A DNA stretch of 64,000 nucleotides from Lycorma delicatula (lineage: Eukaryota; Arthropoda; Insecta; Hemiptera; Fulgoridae), in contig NC_134461.1 in NCBI RefSeq assembly GCF_047948215.1, positions 84,778,103 through 84,842,102 on the forward strand. Reading direction: 5' to 3'. Shown here in pieces: positions 1 to 12,095 of the stretch (within the stretch, counting starts at the first letter, position 1; the number at the start of each line of letters is the position of its first letter). Under the pieces are notes generated by a model that saw nothing but the letters and a program-made list of their open reading frames with translations, did no database searches and was not told where the DNA came from. The translations under genes were made by a program, and so were the position numbers.

Positions 1-1003
1 CGATCTGGGAGGCCATCTAATGTCACAATTTCGTGAAATCACACGTTGTCCAAACAATCGGCGTACAGCTGCCATCGATATTTGTGCAGTATGTGACGTT
101 GCTCCGTTTTGTTGAAACCAGGCAGTGTTAAGAATCGGTGGAAATCTCTTTTGTTGTTCCACAACAAAGGTTTCAAGCATAACTACGTAACGAGCCGACG
201 TCACTGTAATCGCAAGACCGTTGTCATCCTCAAAAAAATAAGTGCCTATAACACCGTAAGATGTTATAGGCTGTGCACTAAAGGCTGTAAAGCACTTTCT
301 GGCTGTGCATTTGACGCTCGTGTAGCTGCGTAGGATTTTCTTGTGCCCAGTATCTGAAATTTTGCTTTTAACAAATCCACTGAGGTGGAAATGCGCTTCG
401 TCTGACACCCACAGTTCGTGAACAAACTCTTCGTTATCATTTATCTTCTGAAGCATTACATTATAGAATTGTGCTCGCACAACTGCATCGTTCGGTTTCA
501 GTTCCTGGACGATCTGCATGCAACTTGTATGGATGGAATTGCAAGTCCTTCCCTTACCTTCTTCGAACACTTGAACTATGCAATTGTAAAGATTCTGAGA
601 GACGACGGATTGACCGACGTGGACTTCGTGTGACAGCATCTTGTAAAGCTTGAACATTCTGTGGTGTACGGACAGTTCGCTCACGGCCTGGAGGTTTCTT
701 TTTCATTGCCGAACCAGTTTCCTCAAAATTAGATATCCATGTTTTAATTGCATGTGCTGATGGAACACGGTCGTGCCGTCCCAAAATAAAATGATGGCGA
801 AATTCTCTACGCGCTCCCTCCACCCTGTCATTGTTTTTGTAAAACACTTTGATAGCAAATGCACGTTGCGCACCACTCCAAGGATCCATGCCAACTAAAT
901 GGCAGGTTAGATTAGAGAGGCTGACGCCACTTATCAAGTGGGACCAATCCCCCATGGCTACCAACACAACTTTCAAAATTTCCTGTTTCTTTGAATCACC
1001 CTG
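1..1003 (-). mobile_element. DD41D-type mariner-superfamily transposon, copy 1, cut by the window edge
   Basis: The right end of an IS630-Tc1-mariner element whose transposase reads on the minus strand. The outer end reads CAGGGTGATTCAAAG inward from 1003 and is followed by TA (1004-1005), the expected target. The N-terminal DUF4817-like helix-turn-helix part lies at about 560-890 (motifs MDPWSGAQRAFAIK, KKPPGRERTVRTPQN). The block that normally carries the second catalytic aspartate (FQQDGAT) is present near 80-118, but reads FQQNGAT here, so that residue is Asn. With the downstream block seen in copy 2, 41 residues separate this position from the last Asp (ACDYFLW), which suggests the DD41D (rosa-like) group. 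The frame is also broken by an in-frame TAA after SSSVRRR and a one-base shift. The rest lies left of base 1. Confidence 0.85.
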
Positions 1004-1005
1004 TA

Positions 1006-1689
1006 ATTTTTTATGAGCGAATAATCACGGCGTTTATATAGCCAAAAAACCATGAGCAGAAGATACTACGTGCTATTAAAAAAAAAAAATTACTTAATGT
1101 ACCTAAACGCTTGAAAATAAACCGAAATTTAAAAAGTTCTTTAAACTGAATTTTGTAGCCAGTACAGCAAATAAATGAAAAAAAAATTAGAGGGATTGAA
1201 GAGAACCCAAAACAAAGAACGAAGCCATAAAATTAAAATAGATATGCAAATCTATCAATCGGAAAATAACAAAACAATGTAAAAATAAAAATAAGAAAAT
1301 AATGCAGTGTAATAAATTAGTAAGACGCAGTAAGCAAAACATGCAGTTGGGGTAGGAATATAAACGGCTCCCATCAAAAGGTAAACACAAAGTGGAAATT
1401 GATTAAAATTCAAAAAAGATCAAACATGTTTAAAAATTTTATACGTTTATCAATTTCCCATTGCTTTTTGTCTAAAAAAAAAATTCATACTGTAATATTT
1501 CATTTGGTGTTATTTAACTGGCCCTATATAACTACTTGTGATGGAAAAAACAATTGGGATTGGTTGGGATATTGTGATTTGAGTACATACTCAAACTGAA
1601 GTTAGATATAGGAAGTTTTTGTGTGAAATCTTCAGTGTTAGCACAAGCGCTAGGTTGTACTTCAGTGAATCATTTAATTTGATAATTCA
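1006..1689. other. AT-rich non-coding stretch
   Basis: No gene, RNA or transposon terminus recognised. Contains A-runs; its short open frames look random. Confidence 0.5.
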
Positions 1690-1945
1690 GGGTTGTACAT
1701 AGTCACGGTTGGAAGAGGCCATACAAAGGTGATAACAGATTGTATAAATACACTGATGTAAATGTCTGCCGAGGCATTTGCATTGATGGCAACCTGACTG
1801 AATTGTGTTATTAAGTTTAGAGAGTCTAAAAAGCAACCTCCGGTAAAGTCCATCAGGGCTAGGAATGGAGGTGGTGGTGTGGCAACTGGGATCGTCACAG
1901 GCCAGGTGTCTGTCCCTGTAGGGGGTCAGGATGCGCTTCATCAAA
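1690..1945 (-). other. Higher-GC island of unknown origin
   Basis: This stretch is richer in G and C than the DNA on both sides and stays open in two overlapping minus-strand frames of 74 and 85 codons. I recognise no domain in either. The sharp composition change suggests an old repeat or retroposon 3' end rather than a host exon, but no termini, poly(A) or target duplication were found. Confidence 0.25.
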
Positions 1946-2594
1946 ACAATTCTTTATTACAATTGGTCGATACCTTTTTCTGGTGCCTTCTTTTATTTAG
2001 TAAAATAAATTTGCTACCGTGATAGGTGACATATATTCTGGTGGGTTGGATTCAAAACTGTGATTCATTAGAATTCCTATTGGAACTGATGAAAATTTTG
2101 TCAATGCTGATGATATTTTAGTTAACGAATGAAAACAACTGAAATTCAGCTGTTTTAATTTTATTACCAATACTTAATTAAAACATCATATGTATGTAAA
2201 ACCAGTTGTGTTTTATGTTATCATATTAAGAACATTTAAACAACAAGAAACACATCATTTGCCTTTAAAGAAAAAGAAGGAAAACACACATTTTATGTCC
2301 ATTTTATTATTTGCAATTTTAGAGCTCCACAGCTTTGATAAAATTATCAAACATATTTAAAAAAATAAAATGTTATTTTTATTCTCATAAAAGTATTGAT
2401 CATTATGAGAACGATTTGGATGGAGGTTTTTAAAAATAATTATACCTCCCTCCATCTTTGGTTACCATATTAAAATAACTTTTTAACATATAATTTTATG
2501 AAAACAATTAAAAAATGTCACTACCATTTATAAAATTATGAGGATGTTATAAAACGAGTGGATGAAAAGGAGGAATGGAATAACAATGAAATTT

Positions 2595-2596
<2 letters not shown>

Positions 2597-2628
<32 letters not shown>

Positions 2629-2795
2629 GTGTAAAAGCCCTCATTAACTTATTTATCACTAATTCTTCAACTTACCGATAGATGGAAAGCTGAAATTTGG
2701 AACTGTTACTCCCAAGAGGGTATCTAGAAAAAGCAAGGAAATATTATTTTCACAACCCCTTAGGGGTTAAAAAAAGTGTACAGGGCTGGAAGCAG
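2597..2795 (+). repeat. (TA)n microsatellite joined to a dispersed repeat
   Basis: A (TA)n run (about 2602-2628) is followed by a unique block containing AAAGCCC, GCTGAAATTTGG, TTACTCCCAAGAG and an AACCCCTTAGGGGTTAA palindrome. The same word order, also preceded by simple repeats, recurs at 13801-13960 and in part at 18358-18460. This is a microsatellite-headed dispersed repeat family with no coding content seen. Confidence 0.55.
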
Positions 2796-2914
2796 TGGAA
2801 CTTGAAACAGAGCATGTATGTTTACCTAATTATATTAATAAATTATCTTAGTACATTTAAGTTACCGCTATAAAGGAATTTTTCCCACTTTATAGATAAT
2901 AGAGAAAAAGAGTA

Positions 2915-2990
2915 TAAAGCTGATATATATATATATATTAGATATTATGATGACAATATAGATATATATATATTTATATATATATATAAA
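2915..2990. repeat. TA-rich simple repeat
   Basis: Two (TA)n tracts separated by about 25 bases of imperfect sequence. A related dispersed-repeat fragment (AACCTCTAAGAGTTAAA near 3125) follows about 130 bases on. Confidence 0.6.
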
Positions 2991-3688
2991 CAATAAAAGC
3001 ATTATCTCTAAATCATTCGCAAACAATTCGGCTTTTTTTAAACATCTACAGAGCTAAAATATGGCATATTTATTCAAAAGGGGTCCTCAGGAAAGTGAGA
3101 AATGTTATTAAATATTTTTATTAATAACCTCTAAGAGTTAAAATTAATAATGGGATGAAACAGGGTAATGAGACAAAGATAATTAGTACCTTGAAACCTA
3201 GCCATCTTAATCAGTCTATCCAGTCTGAAGATATCAAGCAATAAAAACAGTCCAACAGACGTGCATTTTAATTAGAGATGTCATGAAGTGTCAAGATCTG
3301 GAAAACTCCCCAGCATCAAAAATTTAATCTGATTAATATACTTTTTTTTTACATAGAACAGTATAACTATACAGCTAGGGAAAATAAAAATCATATGAAA
3401 ATAGATTACATGATTTTCTGTCATCAAGAGGATGAAACTGGAATAAGTAATCTCATAATTTCATTTCATCTTTCAAAAAAATAGATATATTTAAAAAAAT
3501 ATCATCTGAGGTAAAAAATTTTAATATATAACTCATTCATTAATTTTGCCTACATACTGAATTTCAAATTGATTTGACTATACAAAGTTTTATTGAACTC
3601 AAGAGGACAAATAAACATAAAACTGATAAATAAAAAAAATTCAATGTATTTGTCAAAGAAAAGGTACATCAGTTTTTTTTTATGCTGA

Positions 3689-3718
3689 TACATATATATA
3701 TATATATATATATATATG
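3689..3718. repeat. (TA)n microsatellite
   Basis: A near-perfect TA run of about 28 bases. It creates the Tyr-Ile repeat seen in a minus-strand open frame, which is therefore not a gene. Confidence 0.7.
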
Positions 3719-3759
3719 GATTCAGGGATGCCAAAGATGTATGGAAAACTACCTTTCAC

Positions 3760-6435
3760 TCATAACAGTTTCTTTTTAAGTCATGAGCATGATCATTAGA
3801 GGAGTACTACCTTGAGAAATTTGAGAAAAAGATGAAATACCAGGTGCAAAAATTGTTTCTAAAGAGATATATAACACAGATCAAAAAAACTGGACAAAGT
3901 AACACCCAACTACTATTTTAATCTTTTGGCTGCTAATCACAGGAAAGTATTTAAAATTAATAAACCCCAGAGATAATCTATATTACTGTGATTTGGACTT
4001 TGCGATAAACACAGGGAAGGTATAAGAGTACATAATAGTTGAAAAATATTATTAATGTTGTCTATAAAAAAAATAAATTGTACACAATAAAATTTGAAAA
4101 TTTAAGAGATTTTTATAACCCAAAACCAGTAATTGCATTTACCTGTACACACTCCCAGACCCAGCAGTAGCTGGAAAACTGGTTGGAGAAAAATACATAC
4201 ATAATTTTTTTTCTAAGTACAATTTAACATTTGGATCGATGATATTGACTCAATGCAGTTGCTAAGGCCATTAGCGATTATGTTGGGATTAAATGAATAT
4301 AAATTTTCCAGACTCTACACTGGAATCAAATCTGGGACTTTTATTGTAACAGTTAAACATTATATATCTGTTTACAGAAGTTATAAATTTCTAATTATAA
4401 ATAAATATTTATAGTAGACACTAATAACAGTTTCAAGAAAATATCTAACCGATGTAAAGTATGGTAACAATAACAGATAAAACAGGTAATAAAAGATTAA
4501 AAAACTAAATCTAGTATTTGTAACAAAGCAAATTTTTATAAAATGAAATGTATAGGTACTACTAACAGACAATTTAAAAATATTATTAGGGTAAATTACT
4601 AGCATATTATGACGAACAAAGAAACATTCAATTATATAGATCATATTAAAAAACACAAACAGTCTTTTTCAGAACCAGATGATATATTGATATTATAAGT
4701 TAATAATAACAAATTTAAATGTCACACCTTAAAAAGTTACAAATACAAAAGTAAAAAAAAATAATGTAATTTAATAATGAAAACCAGATCAAAGAAATTA
4801 TACAGTTTATTATAAGTTTAAGGAATAGATAATTACATCACCAAAAGTAACAGTTCTAATGCAACTGTTAACAGTAAAAACAACAGATAATTAGTACTAT
4901 AAAATAACTAAAAGACAGATATCTCTTTATTATAGATTAAAAATAATTATTATTTAATGTTTTTAATAAGTATTCAATTCATCTGGTGAAGTACAACTCC
5001 CACAAAAGTGCTCATGGATGAAAATTAAAAATGCAGAAAGATGGTAAATCATCACCAAAATTATTTAAAATTAAAATAACAATATTTTTAATTTTAAATA
5101 ATATATATAAAGTATGTTTACAATGTTAAAATAAAAATAATTTTGCTACTTAACAATATGAAAATAATTAGATCAGATGAAAATATTAAAAAGGTGCTTG
5201 CTTTACTGGCGCTGGAATTAATTAGGGACTGTTGTCTTTACAGGGTTTACTTAAATAGAAGCTTCATTAATTAGGAACTACAAAATATGAGTACTGTTGT
5301 TATATGGTGTTGTCTGCCCAGTGTAAAGAATGTTATTAATTAATTTTAAGTGCTGAGTTGGTAAAACATAGTTAGTTGTTAATGTATCAAGTGCCTACAA
5401 AAAATTATATATATACTATGTGTATACATATGTATATAAAATTAGAGAGATAAATGAATGTCTTTCTAGTGAAGAGTATGTAACTTAAACCTCTTAACAG
5501 AGGTCTTAAACCTCTATATGTAACAGTTTACACGACTATAAATAAATGTGTTTCTGTTATAAAAGGAAAGATTTAAAATTTACCATAACACATAAATCTT
5601 TATGATTTAAGAAAGAATTTCAAAAAGTTTATTACAAGAACTTAGATCAATTCTATTTAATTTTCCTATTTTAATGTTGGATAAAATTACAACAGAAAAT
5701 ATTTAAGAAAAAAAATTTATTATTTAAAACTTAGTTCAAAGGAAGATTATAGTTTATAATTTACAATAACTTATTGTCAATAATTTGTTTACAAGATGCC
5801 AAATCTGTTGAATATTTTACGTTTATTGCTCATTATTATTAATTAACATCTTTCTTCATTAAAAGCTTAAACACTTCAATTTTTTGTTTTACACTAGTTG
5901 CTCTGCATTTCTTGGTAATTAGAGTGTTTGAAAGTAATGATGTTCACTGCACAAAAACTAAATTAAAACTAGTTGAATATTCCAGCATTAAGGTAGATTT
6001 TTAGTAAGGTAGATTTTTAAGGTAGATTTTAGCAACAGACCATGGAATGTGATCTATGAAAATTGTTAACCCAATTTTTAAGCAAAACAAGCAATCCATA
6101 CCAGACAGGAAAGAACAAAATAATTTCCTACTCTCTTTTTCAATGAGCTGAATATACTCATAATGTTAGACATCAGTGTGCCACACAAACTACATTTGAC
6201 GATTACTCTACATATTAAACTCATTCTAATCATTATAAGTACTCACTATGTAGTTGATCATCATCATCATCATCATCACTACTATTCTGATTAGTGCTCT
6301 TATAACTCAAAAGCTTTGCTTTCATTGCAGCAAAGAAACATCAGGCCAAATCTGCTAGTACAATAAATTAATATAACTCTATTGAGAAACAATGCGTTAT
6401 GTGTACAATATAGGAAATTCTAAACAACACAGTTA
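3760..6435. other. AT-rich intergenic DNA
   Basis: No exon or transposon end could be supported. A (CAT)n trinucleotide run lies near 6259-6280. Short open frames lack motifs. Confidence 0.5.
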
Positions 6436-6437
6436 TA

Positions 6438-6907
6438 AAACCAGAAGCCACTTATGCAGCAGAAACACTCTTCCAACTGAATGAACAATCAAAGATGGAC
6501 AGACTCAGAAAATCAAAAGAAGAATTGGAAGAACCTAAATCAATAAAAAGTACCAGAAAGACAGGCATTGGTGGTCTGTACCCAACAAAGTCGTATAAAA
6601 AGTTACAAACCATCACTGATACCTTGCATAGGAGGAGACTAGGATTCTTTGGACATATCATGAGGATGCAAGACTCAAGACTTCTGAAAGAGGTAGTACA
6701 ATTCAATCTCGACTTGAAAAACACCAAGACAGGATCAGAGAAATAAGAGCAGATCTGAAGGAAATTGGTCTTACACCAGAGAACACCATAGATAAGATAA
6801 AATTAAGCAAGAAAATTAAGAACAAAAACACTCACTGGGATGTATTATTTATACAAAAATTACTTGACCAGTCCAAAAAAATGGGTGATGTAATTAGAAT
6901 GTATTAT
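6438..6907 (+). pseudogene. Non-LTR retrotransposon 3' fragment (endonuclease-reverse transcriptase type)
   Basis: The plus-strand frame carries the C-terminal landmarks of insect endonuclease-reverse transcriptases: KPEATYAAETLF, then the basic block LHRRRLGFFGHIMRM, the equivalent of RRLKFYGHVLRM in this family. After about 6735 the homologous reading shifts frame and continues with IREIRADLKEIGLTPENTI and SKKIKNKNTHWDVLF to a stop near 6908. The upstream endonuclease and catalytic RT parts are absent, so this is a 5'-truncated dead copy. Family assignment is by motif. Confidence 0.6.
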
Positions 6908-6909
6908 TA

Positions 6910-9328
6910 ACTGTGATACACAAAACTATAGAATTCTATGTGAAACATAGTGCATTTTTGTTTATTTTACTATTATGACCTTTAACATGCTTCTACATAT
7001 GTTTTAATAGGGAAGATTAGATGGATAAAAGTGAAAAAAATGAGACAGATCCTTTATCAGGAATCAAACCCTGGACAAGCATCCATGTTAACCGTTACAA
7101 CTGACCAGTACTGTAATGTAAAAATATAATTCATTAAATGTGTGGTTACCTTAAGAAAAATAAAGACGATTTTAATAATAATTATCTGGCATTTAATTAT
7201 ATTAAAAACTGTTATTTTTTACTACTACAACCACTAAAAATAAATTGCTCAACTTAAGAAAAAAATATCACATACCATGTTAAGAATCAAAATGCAGTTT
7301 AAGTTTGCAGTACAAGTATGCTGTAGAAATATTACTTATACAGAACAGTAAGACAACTTGTTCACAGCTTTTCAATGGCTTTGAGCCAGGAAATCAATTG
7401 GATTTCAGCACAAGCGCCACTACAAATAATTGCCGATTTAAACTGATAAACTTTTATAAACAAGTAACTTTCACTAATCAAAATCTTTCATTATAATGAA
7501 AATATTTCTTAGTTACTTTTTTAAATTAATTTAATTAAAAATAAACTTCCCCTGAAAGCCACAGACTCTATTTTTTTATTTTATACCAGCTTACACTGAA
7601 ACTGTAGTTATAAACAATGAATTTATTATAAATTGAAATACAAATTACACAATTAAAATTTACAGATCCTGATTACTGTATACAGAGCAGCAAAGCAGTC
7701 AACCAAAAAAAAAGTTAAAATACCTCTGTGGGAAGAGAATTTTGATTTTCTGGCAAACATTTTTAATACATTACCACTGGATATTTGCAATTAAGTTTTT
7801 GGAGTAGAACTATGCAAATTTAAATTTAAATTGAAGCAGTTTTCTACTGACTTAAGTTTTGGCACAATTACTCATTCACACTTCTTTTCTTAGCTAATGT
7901 GTTTTGTATTTTATATAACACTACAATTACATATTAAACTATAAATATAATAGATTTGTAGAAAAAGGAATATTCAATTTAATTATTAATAAGAGCTTTT
8001 AAATTATTAATTTTTATTTCATTTACAATTTTTTCTCAATTAGAAAAAAAAGAAGTTAAGTTCACCATCATCATTTTAATCGCACAGACCTTTCTTTAGC
8101 CAGGAGAGTAAATTGTATAAAAACTAATTTTTGTAAATATACATATAAATAATTTTATCTTATTGTGTTGATGTTCTTAATAATTACATCACACATGTTC
8201 CAAGAGTTGAATGAAATAGTTGAATTGAAATTTAATTAAGTTTGTAATTGGTCTTCCTTACAATTAGTCTTCATACTACTATAATAGTACTATTTATTAC
8301 AACAGAATTACACTTTGGTAGATACTCTAGTAAATACGCAGGTTTAGAAGCCCTTAAGTAATACCCTTAATTGAACCCATGCTAAATGAGAGAACAGTCT
8401 CTCTAGTGCTGCCAGGGTTAAATACATTTCAATTTAAAGCTGAAGACAAGCAGCTTTTATAAAATTAATTTTATTCAAAAACTTACATTAGATATTTATC
8501 AAACAAGAATTACAATTAAAGAACCAGTTTTGCAGAAATGAGGCCTTAGGAAGTCTGTTACATCAGCCATATATTTTATTTTTCCTAAATACGGATCAGT
8601 TGCTCCACATAATAAAATATTATAAATGAAAAATTATATGAAACTTGGCTAGTATTTTTTTATTTACATAGGATCACAAAAATTTATATTTTTTGAAGTT
8701 TATTTTTATTGTATAAATACTTTATTTTTATAAAAATATTAATGATAAAGAATCAACTAATTTGAATAATCATTTTATAATAATTTTGGTAATGCATTAG
8801 GTTAATTGCCAATGTAAGCAAAGTGAAGGAAAACTACTGTACTGTTAAAAAAAATTGATTGTGAGAGCCCTAGAATCCATCCCTACTTTACATTCTTTTA
8901 CATATCAATATACTACTTCCATGTGCTAAAAAATATTTCATGTAAGCTTATGAAGTTTAGATGTATTCAAGAACACATGAGTTTACTTAATAATTGTATA
9001 AAATTTTTCAACGAGATTTTGAGAGTTCTAAAGAAAGGGTCCTTTATAACCCACATTGTTTTAGAAAAAAAGCAACTTAAGCCAGCCAATATTCTTGAAA
9101 ATTTCAAATGTGCCTAATATTCTCTAGGACCATGAAGAAACAAACAATACTATTTCTGTTTGTTCTGTTTAGTGAATAAGTATACATAAATGTTTTTGGT
9201 AAATTATTTTAAATGGTCATTAATATCAGATGTTTATATCTGTAATCTGGCCACATTACTATACCATTTTCTATACTAACCAATTGAAAGTAAAATTAGG
9301 TATGATTAGTTAATACCGTAGATAATGA
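6910..9328. other. AT-rich DNA, nothing recognised
   Basis: No supported gene or transposon. This is where further ERG28-like exons might be expected on the minus strand; I searched by eye for the conserved second-exon motifs and did not find them. Confidence 0.45.
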
Positions 9329-9420
9329 TCATTCACTTGCATCATGTGCTGCTGGCATCCTCTGGTTGGTTGCTGTCACGAAGGGCAGTTGGCCAAAACT
9401 TTCTGCCAAATCCCTTCCAC
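9329..9420 (-). CDS. Candidate terminal exon, 29 codons plus stop, unknown product
   Basis: On the minus strand a pyrimidine-rich tract (TTCCTTTTCCCC) and GTTAGCATAG form a good acceptor. Two leading bases (GT) are followed by 29 open codons (GRDLAESFGQLPF, then VTATNQRMPAAHDASE) and TGA. The leading phase matches the single base left by the ERG28-like exon at 10155-10305, so a spliced product would join in frame (split codon A|GT, Ser) and give an 80-residue protein. The residues do not resemble the ERG28 family core, so this could be an alternative 3' exon, an exon of another gene, or chance. Composition is more gene-like than the flanks. Confidence 0.35.
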
Positions 9421-9924
9421 CTATGCTAACAAAAACGTGGGGAAAAGGAAGTAAAAAAAATCAAATCAATTCATATTTTCAACATAATTCATACAGCCAT
9501 TTCTTTCTGTAGACACTTTCCTCAGCATGAATCATTTTCCTAAAAGATTTACAATATACGTACATAAATTTAATAAAGGCAATATTTACTAACACAAAAA
9601 GATTATAGGGAGTTTTTTAATTTATAAAAAACAATTATAAACTTATAAATTTTGTAAAACAGGATACTTCTATCATTTTCTTACATTGCATGGAAATCAA
9701 TTTCATTGATTTCCAAAAGCTAGTGTTAATTTCAGAACACAAATAATTTAAATGTGATGTTTATGAGGTAATGAAAACTTATTTTGTGTTACTTCTCTGA
9801 AACATACGATTCCTCCAATATTTTTATTTATTTTTTAATTTATTAGACAAAGTCAAATATGCTTTTTGTTTTTACCAGATGAATTAATTCACAACACATG
9901 CTTGTATGTGGGAATATGGAAATG

Positions 9925-10020
9925 GATATTTTGTAGCGTATGGAAAAAGTATGCCTGATCGGAATTTGAATGCGGGCCTCCAGATAAGAAGCCGAGACGC
10001 AATCACTCCACCACGGAGAA
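9925..10020 (-). repeat. Degraded tRNA-derived SINE
   Basis: The minus strand carries a tRNA-like head. An A-box-like GTGGTGGAGTGATTGC is followed by CGTCTCGGC and a B-box-like GCATTCAAATTCC, then ATCAGGCAT. The same word order is better preserved in the SINE at 55556-55700, so this is a diverged copy. It sits in the proposed intron between the two ERG28-like exons. Confidence 0.5.
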
Positions 10021-10154
10021 AAGCTTTTATAAAGGAGGATAAAATTAATGACAACAGGGTAGATAACCAGGACATGGACTACATTAAAATTATACAATTT
10101 CTAATCTAAACTTAATCAAAATAATTAAATATATTTATTTGTAAATTTACTCAC

Positions 10155-10305
10155 TCTGTGCAATTAACTGATCGCTCTCAGTATAAGAATACTCTCCCAA
10201 AAAACACCGTTTTTCAATAAAAGAACGAACTGCAACGCCTAAATCCATAAACGCTACAAATGCAATCCATCCACGAAATGCGTACATTAATTTTTGGTCT
10301 ATCAT
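10155..10305 (-). CDS. ERG28: ERG28-like protein, first coding exon
   Basis: Fifty codons plus one base from ATG (10303-10305) to a GTGAGT donor at 10154-10149. The peptide has AFRGWIAFVAFMDLG, then VRSFIEKRCFLGEYSY. Arg-Trp, the central Gly, Ser-Phe, Phe-Leu and the Tyr line up with the N-terminus of ERG28 (vertebrate C14orf1), an ER membrane scaffold of the sterol C-4 demethylation complex. The hydrophobic stretch at residues 14-25 fits the family's first membrane segment. Insects lack de novo sterol synthesis, so the role here would be something other than ergosterol production; that is inference. The next family exon (an RTFG-type motif) was not found. The first ATG is used because no open frame extends usefully upstream. 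Identification rests on recalled motif similarity. Confidence 0.55.
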
Positions 10306-10779
10306 TATTTAATTTTATTATTACTAACCAAAAATACTGTAATACTTGTAGGTTATAAATCTTGTATTATATCATTATCACAGTGATAACATCGTTGTAT
10401 ATTACTGTTACTCTTATAATAAATATTATATCATTACCTATCGATAAATAGCATATTTATTAACGTAATTTTTCGTTTTCTTGTTTATTTACTTTAGATT
10501 TTTATACTACACTTTTACCGGCAAGCCTGTGATAGTAAAACTGTGGTTGATAAACACAAGTAAATACTATCATATAAGTAAATGAAAAAAAAATCATATA
10601 AGGCACATTGAATATAATGAAACCGATTTGCATAAATAAATGATAAATGCAGTATTAACTTTTTAACACCACATGTACTACACACACCAAAGTTATTTAT
10701 CTCATTACTATACATACAAGAAGCTTGAATGAAAAGTTATTTTGGTTATCTCCTATACCGTTGAACTGCTGAAGGAAGA

Positions 10780-10960
10780 ACAATTTAACCTTAACGAAGT
10801 ACGCATGCGCAATTTTAAAGTTAACCCCCACCGTTTTACCATTACCACAATAATGCAGCCAAGCTTCCCCTTGAATAAACTCGCACGCGTGTGTGTATTG
10901 TAGGAGGCTATGAAAGATCAATATAAATAGTGTATACGGCAGTATTCTATACTGTAATTC
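10780..10960 (-). promoter_or_regulatory. Possible promoter region of the ERG28-like gene
   Basis: About 500 bases upstream of the ERG28-like ATG the sequence becomes less AT-rich and contains ACGCATGCGCAAT, close to the palindromic NRF-1 site, plus CGCACGCGTG. Such elements are common in TATA-less housekeeping promoters. No transcription start can be fixed from sequence alone. Confidence 0.25.
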
Positions 10961-12087
10961 ATATATTATGTAAAATATATATTGCATCTGAATAAATTCC
11001 GTTAAATTAGCATTTGTCTTTAATATTTTATTCAAAAGGCAAGAAACGGGAAAAATTAAACCTCAAGCTTATAGAAATTGAACTGATTTTTTTTTACACT
11101 ACATACTTGATTCATAATTAAGAAAATTAAGACGTAAAGACTAATCGCCATCGCAGAATATACAATAGTAATTTTTATATCTTAACTGAGATCCATATTA
11201 CCTACTCTGATCCACATTACCAATATGGATCAGAATAAAACATTTATCAATTAACTGTAATGTTCTTTATTGTGCTACCATACGAATGTAGAAAACAACA
11301 AATTCGTAGAATTAACTATAAAACAATAATGTGTTTCTATTATTATAGATACCGAACAGAAATCACTACATAATCAGAGCCACTAAGTGAATGATATTGA
11401 TAAGGAAAATTATTACAGTTTCTAACTGAAAAACAAATTGCTGTATATCTTCTGCAAAACTTTTCAGTGAAACACAGATCAAGTAGTACAGACAAACTAT
11501 CAAACATCTCAGCAAAAAAGAAACAAATGAAAATTAAATTTCAGTCTATGAGATTACTCTATTGATAAAAGATACACCTACTTAGAAAAAAACATTATTT
11601 TGAATAACAAGGTCCTGGTTTATTAACAAATTTATTACGTAAAAAAAAAAATACAAACATTTTTTTAAATTTCACTCAAATATACATTTTTTTAACTTAA
11701 AATATTTTATTTCCTAGAAAGAAATAAAGTTTTCTCTTTATTCTATTGTGTAACCTAACTTTCTAGTTGTATAACTAATCTAAAACTTGACTACATATAT
11801 TTTATTAATATATAATTATTAAAATAATTTAATAAATAAAACAGTAATTCGAGGTCAAAGTAAATTTAACAACATAAGATACGGGTAAAGAAGGAAATTT
11901 AAAAAAATAAAAAATAAAGGACTGACATTTTAATGGACGGTCCCAATGAACTGCTCTCCATTAAAACGGTTTATTTCTATACCAGATGAAGATAAATACA
12001 ATTTTTTTGATTCAATTTAATTTTACATACTACTCTAACAAAAAAAACGAGATTTGTAAGGATGTAACTTGGATGTTTAAAGAATTA
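10961..12087. other. AT-rich DNA, nothing recognised
   Basis: No exon or mobile element supported. A short duplicated phrase (ATCCATATTACC / ATCCACATTACC) occurs near 11190-11230. Confidence 0.45.
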
Positions 12088-12095
12088 TACTAGAA

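Noticed and set aside
109..633. Plus-strand open frames inside the first mariner copy, repeated at 17451-17981
   Set aside because: Antisense shadows of the transposase; their duplication only reflects the two element copies.
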